Source: Numida meleagris
Lineage: Eukaryota; Chordata; Aves; Galliformes; Numididae
Assembly (NCBI RefSeq): GCF_002078875.1
Contig: NC_034415.1
Location: 15,969,331-16,033,330, forward strand
Length of the DNA: 64,000 nt
Direction of reading: 5' to 3'
Positions 1 to 12,700 of the stretch are shown one piece after another. The stretch's first letter is position 1. Each line of letters begins with the position of its first letter. The position numbers were made by a program, and so were the translations under genes. The notes below the pieces were generated by a model that worked only from the letters and a program-made list of their open reading frames with translations, was not told where the DNA came from and ran no database searches.

Positions 1-2538
1 CTGTGCTTCAACAGTGTCAGAAGGAATCATCCAGACAGTCACAGAGCTGTTCAGCCCGATCCCTGCTGCGCTACATCTCACTCAGACGAGGCCAATACCT
101 AAGGATCACTGAGCAGTCCGATGCGACTCCCGCCCCTCAGAAGAGCAGCCCTGCCTGCCCAACCCCACAGGCCTTCCCTCAGCAAGCCACTGCAGCGCAC
201 CGCTGGCTTCACTGAAAGCAATGAAGTCCTGACTGGCCACAGCCTTCCCAGGCTGTCAATTCAGCTGCCTGTAATGTGCAAACTGGAAAATAATATGAAC
301 AATTAATAGCTGTATGTACAAATGTCACCTAAAAATACTGGAAATAGGACTGTGACAGGCCCTGCTTGTGATCTCACCCCCACAGACCGTCTGTAAAGAG
401 CATAACAAGTCCAACTGCAGCAAAGGGTTACAACAAATATTTCCTTTATTTTTGAATTAGAGGTCTCTTTCACATGATGAAGAAAACCATGAGTTTACAC
501 ATACATTTTAAAACAGTATTATGATCACAATTTTGTCAGAGAGAAAGATGCAACATAAGCATTTATGATGGCCGTGTGCTTCTTTTTCTATACTTCTCAA
601 ATTAAAAATTTCCAATGGTGACTGAAATTCACTTACATAAGGGAATCACACTTAGAGGAATAAAGAGGTTCCCTCTCTTTCTTCCCCCAGAAACACACTC
701 CAAGTTCATGTCACAGGTAAGGTGCTTAAGAATGCTGAACAGAAATTGAGCCTCGCACCAGCTGCTCGGTACAGAAGCAGCAGTTACCCAGTTGTGAAGA
801 AACTGAACGAAACCCAGTCAGAAAGTCTGACCAAATGCTCTTAGACCTGCCGATAAGATTGCAGAATTATTCTATTTGCTATCAGATCTGAATTCATTCC
901 TTTTTCCTAGCCATAGGCTAATCCTCACAACTTCCAGGATGACAATTCATCACCCGATGTATTCACACAAACACGCAAAGTTCAAAACCCAGCACCCAAA
1001 CCACATGACATGCCGTAGCACTCCCAACACCAGGAGCCCACTGACGCACAACCCGATCCGCTCTGCTACCACCACACCACAGCATGAATGCTTCTTCACA
1101 CACAGAGCCACTCTGAAGGGGACAGGGAGAAGGATGGAAGTGCATTAGGCCAGCTCATTAGTTTGACTCAGAGAAAACCATTTTCCATATTGCAGCTCTG
1201 TAGTAATACCATCAACACTGTCAAGTGATTTCTGCAATGAAACATTAACATTCGCCAGTCATAAAATATATACCAAATATGTAAAAAGGAGACATTCAGA
1301 CAGCGAGAAGCTCTTTAACAAAGCATACGCTCAAGTTAAAAAACAGAACCTGAGCTCAAAGCTGTTACAGAAAGACTTTTTTCCTCTCGTTAGGCAGGTT
1401 TTAGAGAACCACTGGTAAGGAAATCTTTCCATCATACCTTCAAGAGAGTTTACAGAAGTTCTCCTTTCTCCTTATGAAATAAAATCAGCAGAACACAATA
1501 ATTAGATGCTTTTCCTACAATAGCATGAGCTCTGTATTTTAATCTTCTAAATGTTTAACTTATTCATATCCATTATATATATATTGCAGAGGAAGTCTCT
1601 CCAGCAATACTCTATTCTCACTTTGCATTATGCCAACCCTCCCAATGCCAGGAGCTGGATTTCCCAAAGGTAACTGTGCCAGTAATGGATGGACCGAAGC
1701 CGCTGACCCCAACCAGTCTAAAGTAGGCAGATACACAAGACCTCTGTACCCTGAGCATCAACACGTGCTTGGAACTGACTTTCCATTTCTCTCATTCTCC
1801 TCCTCAAAATTTTGTTCACAACTCTTGTGATTATGCCCTGATGATAATTAAGACACATTTTCAACTGCAAATTACGCAGAGCACAACCGTCCCATAACTT
1901 GAAAAGCTGAGCGATGCCGCTTGCAGGGCTCCGGCCTCCGACAGCCAGTTCCAGGAGCTCGATGGGAGAGGAGTGCAGAGCCGCGAGGTCCCAGCGCGCT
2001 CAGCCAGCCCAGCTCAGCCAAGCCACGCGGCTCTGGCCGTGCCAGAAGCCCGGGGGGAAGCTTCCCGTGGCACTCACAGCCCGCTCGGAGTTCGAACTCA
2101 AGTTCAGCATTATAAGGGTGCTTTGATTCCTACAAACTTGAAGCGCTTGTGGTTATGAACGTTAATAAGCCGAACAATGTGGGACAGCACCCCAGCAGAA
2201 CCTGTCAGCCAGCCCCCCGCGCACCGGCCTCCCACCTTGCGCTGAGCGCCCCGGCGCACAGACCGGCTGCGCGGGTACGTGCTCCACACACCCTTGAGAT
2301 CCTTCAGCACTGTGCATCGCATTCGAGTTCTGCGGCACCGGTAACCAAGCCAAGCGTCACTGACCGGGCAGCCGTCACTCTGCAGGGCTTTCCAACAGAA
2401 AAGGAAGAGCAAACCTCACGCAGGACTTCCCAAGCCCGTCGTTAAAGCGCCTTTCCCGAAGCCGCGGCCCGTGGCGGCGCCCCGGGGCAGCTCCCCGCCG
2501 CCAGGACGGCGCCGTGCCACACGCGGCCGCGTTCCGTT
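1..2538. other. No exon recognised; presumed HS2ST1 intron 1
   Basis: I see no coding exon, RNA gene or clear repeat here. The only open frames are short and have no family resemblance. Composition is ordinary AT-rich intron or flank up to about 1900, then GC rises into the CpG island. In mammals HS2ST1 lies head-to-head with SELENOF, so this stretch is inferred to be the first intron of HS2ST1 on the minus strand. That rests on gene order, not on any HS2ST1 sequence seen. Confidence 0.4.
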
Positions 2539-3193
2539 NNNNNNNNNNNNNNNNNNNNNNNNNNNNNNNNNNNNNNNNNNNNNNNNNNNNNNNNNNNNNN
2601 NNNNNNNNNNNNNNNNNNNNNNNNNNNNNNNNNNNNNNNNNNNNNNNNNNNNNNNNNNNNNNNNNNNNNNNNNNNNNNNNNNNNNNNNNNNNNNNNNNNN
2701 NNNNNNNNNNNNNNNNNNNNNNNNNNNNNNNNNNNNNNNNNNNNNNNNNNNNNNNNNNNNNNNNNNNNNNNNNNNNNNNNNNNNNNNNNNNNNNNNNNNN
2801 NNNNNNNNNNNNNNNNNNNNNNNNNNNNNNNNNNNNNNNNNNNNNNNNNNNNNNNNNNNNNNNNNNNNNNNNNNNNNNNNNNNNNNNNNNNNNNNNNNNN
2901 NNNNNNNNNNNNNNNNNNNNNNNNNNNNNNNNNNNNNNNNNNNNNNNNNNNNNNNNNNNNNNNNNNNNNNNNNNNNNNNNNNNNNNNNNNNNNNNNNNNN
3001 NNNNNNNNNNNNNNNNNNNNNNNNNNNNNNNNNNNNNNNNNNNNNNNNNNNNNNNNNNNNNNNNNNNNNNNNNNNNNNNNNNNNNNNNNNNNNNNNNNNN
3101 NNNNNNNNNNNNNNNNNNNNNNNNNNNNNNNNNNNNNNNNNNNNNNNNNNNNNNNNNNNNNNNNNNNNNNNNNNNNNNNNNNNNNNNNNNNNN
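2539..3193. other. Assembly gap (655 N) inside CpG island
   Basis: An unbroken run of N sits between CpG-dense flanks, typical of avian GC-rich promoter sequence that resists sequencing. The first exon of HS2ST1 and possibly the SELENOF transcription start may be hidden here. Any open frame reading through this block is meaningless. Confidence 0.98.
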
Positions 3194-3645
3194 CCCGGCC
3201 GCCGCCCCGCCTCCTGCCGCCCCTCCGCCGGGGGGGCGGTCCCTCCCGAAGCCGCGCCCCCCCGCCCGGCTCGCATTCGGCGCCCCCTCCGCGGCACCCG
3301 AAAGTAGCGCGGTATTATTGCTCGGCGGGGCTGTCAATCGCCGTCGCTGGGGGCCCGCGTGCCGGTTGGCTGCGGCGCTCCGGAGCGGGTGAGGACCCTG
3401 CCCCGGGCCGCTAGCTGAGTGCCGGACCGGGAGTGGGAAGAATCTCCTCCGCTAGCCCGGCTGTAGAGCACAGTACTGAGCAGACTAAAGTCGCGTCGTT
3501 GCGGATTTCCCTCAGGCGTCCCGCGCTGGCCGTTCCTGCCGGCCGTCTGCGAGCAAGCCCGCCGCCCCGCACCAGGCAGCGCAGGGCACCCGCAGCGGCT
3601 GAGGTCCCCTCTCGGCCCGCCCGCCGCTCTCAGCAGTTCGGCACC

Positions 3646-3656
3646 AAGATGGCGGC
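3646..3656 (+). promoter_or_regulatory. YY1-type motif over the SELENOF start codon
   Basis: AAGATGGCGGC matches the YY1 consensus exactly and contains the initiator ATG. YY1 sites overlapping the translation start are a known feature of TATA-less CpG-island promoters. The same bases give a strong start context (A at -3, G at +4). Binding is inferred from the motif only. Confidence 0.55.
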
Positions 3657-3717
3657 GGCCGTCGAGCTGGCGGCTCTGGGGCGCTACTGGCTCTGCCTGC
3701 TGCTGGGGCTGCCCGCG
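3649..3717 (+). CDS. SELENOF: SELENOF coding exon 1 (signal peptide)
   Basis: Encodes MAAAVELAALGRYWLCLLL and four more residues, a hydrophobic signal peptide. The donor is GCG|GTGAGC at 3718, phase 0. The frame stays open to a stop beyond the donor, but joining to exon 2 restores the family sequence. N-termini of this family vary strongly, so the start rests on the ATG context and signal-peptide character. Confidence 0.9.
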
Positions 3718-6700
3718 GTGAGCGGGGTCGGGGCTGAGCGCGGCAGCGCTTCCCTGCCAGGAGCGGGGCTCGGACCGGGCGGGAGGGAGACGCGTCCCGC
3801 CGCGGGAGGCTGAGCGGCCCTGCCCGGCCCCGGGGCGCCGCGCGGGGCTCCTGCGCTCCGTGGGGAGGGAGGCTTGCGGGCTGCCGCTGGGGGCCTGGCA
3901 CCTGCTCTGAGGTGCGTGCCCCGGGGGCTGCGGGCGGTGCCGCTGGGCGAGACCCCCGGCAGGCGGCTCCGGGCAGCGCAGGCCGGGAGCGGGCAGAAAA
4001 CCCGGTCCGAGGTTTTGCCGCTGTTCGGTCCTTCCTGAGCCGACTTGTAACGGTGCTGCCGTTGCTTTTATATATTAAATGATTTAACGTGAAAGAAAGC
4101 AGTCGTGTGACGTGCGCGCGTAGGCAGCGCTGTACGGGAGGACGTGCTGCTGACGTGGGCACATCCTGTGACGGGGAGCCGCCGTCTACGGGGCCGGCGG
4201 GTCTCGGCCAAACGTCACCGCGCTTCTGTTACAGTTAGCGTTGTTTTGGGTTAGCACTATAATCGGGGCACCAAAACTTGAGGAAAAATACCAGGGAGAG
4301 CTGCGCTTACGTGAATGAGAAATGTGGTTCTCCTGTCATTGTCCGCTGGCCCAGAACAACGCTTTGGCTGCTCTGATGTCACCTCCTCCAGCGTGCTGGT
4401 GTTCAGCTGGGGCTTCTCTGGACGCAGAGGTGCTGCAGCCACTTTTATCGGAGTTCATTCTCTTCCTTCTTCCTGTTCCCTTTTGTTTGGTTGGTTGTTT
4501 TTATTTTTTGGCCCAAGATCATTCACCCCATCTGAGAAGCACCTGGGGAGAGGGTCTCCTTTCATTGTGTCCTCGCTCATTTTCCCAGCATGCGGCTGGG
4601 AGGAGAGGCTGCAAGCTGTGTATACCAGGCACAGATCCGTCCCTGTGGAGGGAAGCAGGAAGGTGAAAGGAAAAAAAGAGCAAAGAACAAATGATATCAT
4701 TTCAGTGCGGAGATGATAAGCCCATTTTGTCTGCTCACTAAAACCCCAGTAGGTGTTCTGCACAAGAGCTAAGTAACTGAGTTGCTGATGTTAAGCAGCG
4801 GCAGGGTTTTATCTACACTTGCACTAGCGTGTAATTTTTCCAAAGCAAAAAAAAATGAAATCAAAATCCTTCCTGTATACGTTGTTGAGCAGTTTGGTCC
4901 ACTTCGTCATTCTCTGGTTGTGCATTTCCCTAGCTCAGCTGCAAGACTTATTTTCCAAGTGTGCTTCCAGTAGCAGGATGTTTATTGGAATTATTTCACG
5001 AGAGCGTGTTTCAGAGAGCTGCAGCTGTTATGACTGTTTTTTTTCATACTTTCTTTGGAGTGGACACTAGAAAGGCACTAGAGTGTAGAAGTATAAATGA
5101 AAGTAGCAGGTCTGATACCTTAAAACATACACGCTGTGAATGACGTCTAGAATTTACTATTAGATTTAAGACTACTTCTCAAAATAAGGTCATGGTTTGC
5201 ATTTACGAGCAGGCTGTTAAGCATTATAATAAAATGTTCACAAAAGAATTAATTCTTCTAACTGTCAAAGCGTCTAAAAGCTTTCTTTTTAAAACAACTA
5301 ATTTAATACTAAAGTCTAAAGTCATTGTATTGATTTACAGATAAATGTATATGGAGCACAATTGTCCTCAGAAGCTTGCAGGGAACTCGGCTTCTCCAGT
5401 AACTTGCTGTGCAGCTCTTGCAACCTTCTTGGCCAGTTCAATCTGAATCAGTTGGATCCTTTCTGTAGGCAGTGCTGCCAAGAAGAAGCTCAGCTGGAAA
5501 CTAGAAAGGTGGGTTTTAAACCAGATGGGTGGGTTTTCTGACGAAGAAATCTGTCTTGTTTTGTAATTTACTCAGAGGTGTCACTTACTTTGTATCATAT
5601 ACATTTTTGCATTAATAAATATGGATCAAAAAAGAACAGAATTTAAATCAGTAGATATTTTTCTGATTATCCCGAATCAGACCTAGATTTCACCTTGTAG
5701 GTGATTGTGCTTTTTGTATAAGACTGAGCAGATGCCATTTTGTGTTTAGGGCTTTACATTAAAAATATATGCAGTCTTTTCCATTTTAGTCATGCTCAGT
5801 GTAGAACAGTAAGCACAGGGCTGGAAGGCGTCTCAAGGTTGTTTGACATATTCCTTTGCAGTGAGCCAGAATTTACTGCACGTGCATAGGAACATGGAGA
5901 TTGTTTAATAGAAGTTTGTTTTTTCTCATCAATTTGCATTAGGTCGCTCGGTTTCATTTTTTGCTAGGGTTTTATAGCAAACATGAGTATTTGCTGCTGA
6001 ATAGAAATACTGGATTGTTCTACCATCATGATTATGTGGTTGAGTGCTAAATTATAGCATCATTCCTAATATTCTTTTGAATGCTGTTTCAGAGTGTGAA
6101 TTCTTGATATTACTACATTTATGCACAGCCGCTGTTTGGAAATCTATAGTTCATATTTGCTGAATTTCTGAAATTTGTGCCAAGTAAATCCCGCTGCAGA
6201 CTAGCCAGCAGAAAATTAGCACTGGGAGTTTTGAGCATGAATGTTAATATCTTAACAGATTGTATTCAGAGTCATCACATTTTGAATTGACTCACGGTCT
6301 AACATAATGCCACTTTTAATAACCGAGCTTAAGATTTTACTCTTAAATCTTTGTTCTACTGAAAACTCAATAGTTGGGAGTGAACAGATTTTAAAAATCT
6401 TAAGTGTTTTTCCCTATCCTTTTACTTGAATTAATTTTTTAATCTTACTCTAAAAACCTGCATCTACATGTAAGATACCTGACTTGCTGGAACTCCTCTG
6501 TTGCTGAGTTCCAGAGTGGCAGTGCTCAGGGTTTTGTTAGTGCCGTCACTTACAAGACTGAACGTCCTCAGAAGAGACGAATCTTGTTTGTTGAAGCATG
6601 CCTGCAGTATGCAGCCTAACTTTTTTTTATCATGTGAGCAGGTATTGCTATTGCAAGGCAGTGTGTTAGTTGTCCATGTTACAGACACACAATGCATACT

Positions 6701-9700
6701 ATTAGAATTCCAGCACAGACTTCAGGATTTGCAGTTAATTCTCTTTGAAGGTATGTGGGAAGGGTTAGAAATCTGAGAATTTTTGTATCATCAGTACTTT
6801 TTTAAAACGATCTGTGAAATATGCCCAGTCCTGAAAATACTTTGTGCTGAGTGGCATCAGTGCAAGCCCACATGTGGTATGTTTGTGGAACTCAGCTTTT
6901 TCATATCCTTGAAAGATATTTATTAATTCTCATCTTGTTATTGATCCAGTATTCTGTGAATTGACGTGGTGGAAAATAGCTGTGAGGTGCTCTGGTTACC
7001 CAGTATGTGTCATACTCTTAACTTTCGCTGCCATCCATCCAATGAAATATTTTCATTACTTCATAATTTTACTGTATGTAAAATGAAAAAAAGTTCTTTA
7101 GGTTATTTTCTCCTCTGCAAGAGATTTTGTATCCAGTTGCAGACTCATTCAGAAGCTAGCTTAAACTGTATTGCTTTAGACAGCTGCAAGTTTTTAGCTT
7201 CAGTCTGTCAGACGCAGAGTACTGCTGGTGTGTAAAACGTAGAAGGATGAAATGGAGGTGAAGCTAACTGTGCGTGAAATTGTAGTAGCAGGAGAGATTG
7301 TCCATATTTTGCAGTAGCCGAAAATAGCTGCACTCCATTTGCAGCTTTCACTTATGCCATGTGATCATTTCAAGCATAGCTATAAGCATATTTCATTAAT
7401 TGTATATTATAATCTTAGGCTTATCTCAGCAATAGATGTGTGTCAAAATTCCAATCAATGTTAGGAATTAACTGTGTGATGAAATCTGCCACCTGTTAAT
7501 CATCATAGTTGCACTGCGCAGGATTGCAGCAGCCCTCACAAATATTTCTAAATGGAGCTTTGAAATATATTTTGCATACTAAGATGTGTTATTCTATGGT
7601 ATTTGAAATTGTATTGTCAAGTATTTCTAATGGTGTCATGCTATGCGGTTTGCTGAATTAGATAACATCAGCTGTAAGCAAAAATTAACTGGGAAATTTG
7701 AGGTATTAAAATGTATGGCATAAATGGCAAACTCTTACGGGCAACATCTTGTCTGCTACCTACCTGCAATGTTATTTCTAGTGTATAACTACTGTAAAAC
7801 GAAGTAAACATATACATTGATACAAAGAGTCCATGTGCATACTTTTAAAGTTCTGCAGAGATGGGTAACTGCTCCACTGTACAGATTTCAGCAAAGGTGT
7901 CTGAAATTCAGACATTTTTGTCTTGTGCGCATATTCAGGTTTGTCAAAATATAATAAGCTGTCAGAGCGTGATTTAATAATTTATTGGACTATCTGGCCT
8001 CTGCACTGCTAAGATAATGAGAAACTTAGTACAAGTTGGGCAAAAATAATACTAGATATAACTATATACATCACTAAAATATCAATGAAATTTAAAAACG
8101 GATTATTGTGCCTAAGACAGAAGAATTTACCTTTTGTTTGGGTCAAATTCACTGAAGGTTCAACTCTTCAGACAAACTAAGATAAAAGGCACCTATCTGT
8201 AGCAGGACGAGCCTTACCTATGGGAGAATTCTTTCTATTCTCAGTGAGAAAGATGGGTAGAAAAACAATAAATGTGAATTTGCTAAATGTGAGTTAAAAG
8301 TGTGTATGTGCATCTGTGCTGGCAAATGGAATGTTTAATTAATTAAGTCTGACCTTCATTTGAGTACACATCTGGATAAAATGATTGACTCCACGTTTGT
8401 TGGAACAACTTCAAAAAGTGCAGTTTCCAAATTAATTAAATGCACAGTCAAGTAAATAGTTGATGAGTTCCATTCTCAGTGTTGACTATCTCCAGAGATT
8501 CTTTCTGCTCTAATGAAAGCAGAGATTCTGGAGAAGAAGAGATATTTAGGGATTATACTTCTAGAGGCAAATAGATGGTTTGATAGCACAGTTAATCAGA
8601 CAGCGTATTTCAAGACTGGAGCTTGAAGTCTACTAACTTCCTATCTAATTTTTAGCTTACATACAACTGCTCGCTAGGTTCAAGTACGAGCTTGTACACA
8701 GGAGCCCTTTTTCTGTCACGCTTATCCTCTATTTCACTTCGCCTTTCTGCCCCCGCTACAGACCACAGAAGTCCAAAGTTACCTAACTGCTGGGTGCTTG
8801 ACTTCTACATTTTCTTCTGCACACCCCTGTGTCACGTTTTCTGTTCACTTGTCCTTGCACCAAACCACTACAGAGAACAGAGCTAAAACTTTATCTGCTG
8901 GGAAGAGGAGTTGACTGGGGGATTTCAGATCCTTGGTTTGAAAGCACAAGAACGATGACACCGTACTGCAACAAGGAGCTGGGTTAGTACCAACACTAAT
9001 GCAGCCTTAGGTAATACATTTCCTGTATTCTGGAGATTGGAATGATAACAGACAGCTCTGATTTGTGCATACAGAACAGAAGAATTTCCAACCCAAAGCA
9101 GGGCTCAGAGCCTTTTCTGGTTAAATTCTGAAGGTGTCCAAGGATAAAGATTCTGCAGTCTTTCTCAGCAACTTACATCAGTGTTTAAACACCCAGTATT
9201 GTATTTTTGTTTGTTTTCCTTTGGAATTTCAGTTGGAATTGCTTTCCCTACAAATAAATGAGCTTAGATTCTACTGGAAATACACTGATTCAAATAATAC
9301 TTCTTTTGACTATTTGATTCTTTGTTTCCAAATTCTTACAGTTGGAGATCTCCCTTCCCACTATAATGACCTGTGAATAAGAAGAGTTTCTTTGTAGCTA
9401 AATTTACCAATGACTTCATTTCAGAATGATCTGTGTGGTAGCAGTGGCTTTGCTGGCTTTCTGCATTACAGAACATCAATTCATTCTGTTCCTGACAGTG
9501 AGGTTTTCTGGCTGCTGCTCTCCTAATCTTCAGATTCTTGTCCATCTTCTGTCTTTAGGGAAAGAGTGGAGTTCTCAGTTCTCTCCCTCACAGAAAATAA
9601 AGCATTTTATATGTTGTTGTGTATTCCTTTATTCTAACAAATCAAGTTTTCTATTTAAAAAAAGTGAATTGATAGTTTTGACTGTTCAGGAATACTAGAC

Positions 9701-12700
9701 ATAGTATTCCTGCGGTATCTAGTTCTATATAGTGTCAGACAGCTCTTTATCTGTGCGTGCCTTTATATTAACAACCCATTACAGTGTGTTTTAAGACATG
9801 ATCGTAATTTTTAGCTGATTGTAAATACATACAAATCCAAGTTGAGCATATATAACATAACCTGTACAGGGTCAGGCTTAGTCAGTAGTTAGAGGAAACT
9901 GGTACGCAAAAAATAGGGGATAATTTAATGTATTTACAAAACCTTTTTTTGTCACTGTTGATGTAGCACCATATGATGATGCTGAATGAAAGAGATTTAA
10001 CCCAAGCTGTAGCTTTGTAAAGGGTGAGGAAAATGTTCAGTCTTTGTCACAAGAGCCTTAGAAAGCATAGTAAGCAGGTTTTTAAAAAAGCAGTTATTTG
10101 TATAGATGCCAACGTGAGTCAGCCTGGAAATCATAACAGTACTTACTTGAGATGCTAAATGGACACCAGTAATAGTTTAGAGAGTCTTAATTTCATTGCT
10201 TGAAGCACTATGCTCACTTTCATGAACACTAAAACAAGCGAAGCGTTATTATAAAGTGAATTAACTTGTAAGTTAAGCATTGTGTGATGAACTGACTAGT
10301 CATGTTTGTATGCCTCCATACTGAGTGATACGCGTCATTCTTAGTCATACTTGAACACAGTCAATGCCTTCATGAGGAAGCAATCAAAGAAGTTCAGAGC
10401 AAGCTGCTCTGGACATGGTGGAATAGTAGGGGCAGAAGATGTTCATAAGTATTCTCTTGTTGGGGCCTTTTTAAGTGATGCAAATAAACCTGTTTCTTGC
10501 AAAAGGCACCTTTGTTAGAGTTACAAATGAAGTCAGTTTGTTTTTTTTTTTGTCTAGCCATCTAGAGAGCAGCTGCTTGTCCCAGCATGAATCTGAACTT
10601 TTTTTTGTAGTAGTACAGTTGGGCTTCAGTTACAGCAGAGATAGAAGCTCAAAATATAAGCATCAATGACTGCGCTGTTTTCTTTGCTAAAACTTTATTT
10701 CTGTCAGTTACTGGCTAGGAGTTACAAAGTGGAAGAATTCTGTAGTCACATGATGTCTTATATTTTAGGTTCTTGCAGTGATCTTGATTCCACAGGAACC
10801 CGTATTTGAAAGGAAAAATAAACTGGAAGAATTATTTGCAGTAAAGAGAACTGAAAAAATGTTCATGTTACCATTGTCCTAAATTTGCTGTGCTTGCTTC
10901 TTTGTGCCCATAAAGAACATAATCGGTGAACAGATGGAAAAAGGCTATTACCCCTCTATTTCTTTATACTAATTCTTAATAGAAAAATGCAAGTAATTGT
11001 TAGCATGTAGAACCAGGAGAAATGCTCTGTGCATTAGCAAGCATGCAAAATAATATCTGAATGGAGGATTGCTGATATAATTGTTGTTGGAGTGCTTTTA
11101 AAAGACTAATGAATGGAGACACAGGTTCAGTTTAGAATCTCACTATTCAGTGTGTGTAATTCCTCCATCTTTAAACTTACATTGTTTCAATCCAGAGGAA
11201 TTTAATTATGCAAGCTAGTATCCGAGATTTTTATTTGTGCCTTTTCAGTATTTTAATTTTGGGATAAAAAAGCTTAAAGATTGTATTTTTAATCTCTCAA
11301 ATATTATTTCATAGCTCTGGGTTTTAACAGTCAAATTGTAGTTTTTGTCTTAAATCTAACGTTTAGCTGAAAAACTTGCATGCAGTTTAGCAAATTTCTG
11401 AGAGGCTGTTCTACAGTTATTGCAGTGTAGTATTTTTAGTTCCATTTCCTGCGGAAGTAATGATTACTGATTTGTTCAGGTCAGGCAAGAAGCTGTAATT
11501 TCCTTGCAGATGACTAGAGTATCTCATATGTTCCAATCCATGGTATTTACACCAGTACTGAACTGAACCAGAAATCAAAAGATTCATATTCTGAACTGCA
11601 GATGCATTCCCTGGCTGCTCAGGCTGCCAGCGTGGATGGGGGATGAAATTTTAATAAAACGGACTCGCTTTGAGATTTCTGTCATGTCGTGTCTGGTTTT
11701 CGCTCCTTTTTCAGAAGGGTTAGCACTTATTAAATTTCAAAGTGAAAGCATATTTTTAATTACACATCTCCATGGGTTAAGTCAGACATGAATTTTACTA
11801 CATTTCAGCACTGTTAGGTTTTTCTGTCTGGACTTTCACATTTGTCAAGAAAACACTGCTATCAGAAAACAGGAGCAGAGGTATTCATTGTTTATAGAAT
11901 GTAACGGATTGAAGTAACTGTTTAACTGGAGCTTATTCTGTCAGCTCCTCTCTAAGCAGTAGGAGTTCCACAGCTAGAAGGGCATGATTTGGTAAACAGT
12001 ATTGACAACTATTTCTGAGATGAAAACGCCAAGCTTTACAGTAGGAAACTCTATTTTAGTAGCAGGAAAAATCTGCTGCTACCTTATATTTAAGATTCAC
12101 CAGACTATAAAGCCAGTTGCACGCTGCCAGAAAAACAAAGCCTAAAAATGTGACCTTATACAAAAGTGATATATTTTTATTGAGATGCTACCTTTTATAG
12201 AACTGAAGTGAACTTACACTTCAGTGTAAGAGCAGTGAATCTGGGTACCTTGTGTAGCTGACTGAGGTGACTGATGTCTAAGTGCAAGCATTTAGGTTAG
12301 CCCAGCCTCACGTTCTTCTCAAAGACAAACATGAGATATTGAAATATCAATTCACTAGATTTGATACTGATTCTCAAATTGATAGATTACATGCCATAAG
12401 CAAACAAGTAGTTTATACTTTTATTAACAGCTTCCATATATTATTGCAGCTTTATGCAGGAGCTGTCCTAGAGGTATGTGGATGAAAACTGGGAAGGTTC
12501 CCTCAAGTCCAGGGTAAGTAAAGCCACTACTTTTCTTTAAAATACGAAATACTGTCACAGCAAAAATGACAAAATGTGCTTTTAAGTGCTACTATGAGTA
12601 GTCATAAATTTCATCTATTACAATCAGGAAAGTTGCACTGACCTGAGACTCCAATATTTGAGAAATGAAATTATGCAGTGTGCTTATGGAACTGCTTCCC

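Larger units (their letters stand above)
2400..4050. promoter_or_regulatory. CpG island, probable bidirectional HS2ST1/SELENOF promoter
   Basis: Sequence on both sides of the N gap is very GC- and CpG-rich (for example 2460-2538 and 3194-4010), unlike the AT-rich flanks. SELENOF exon 1 lies inside it on the plus strand. No TATA box is evident. Divergent transcription toward HS2ST1 is inferred from conserved vertebrate gene order. Exact island edges cannot be set because 655 bases are missing. Confidence 0.75.

Noticed and set aside
2375..3337. Long open frames on both strands through 2375-3392
   Set aside because: They are open only because the 655 N bases translate without stops; the flanks are GC-rich promoter DNA with no family match.
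12450..12485. SELENOF as a truncated pseudogene ending at TGA 12485
   Set aside because: The family sequence resumes immediately after TGA, the Cys-Gly-Sec context is exact, and a SECIS element is present.
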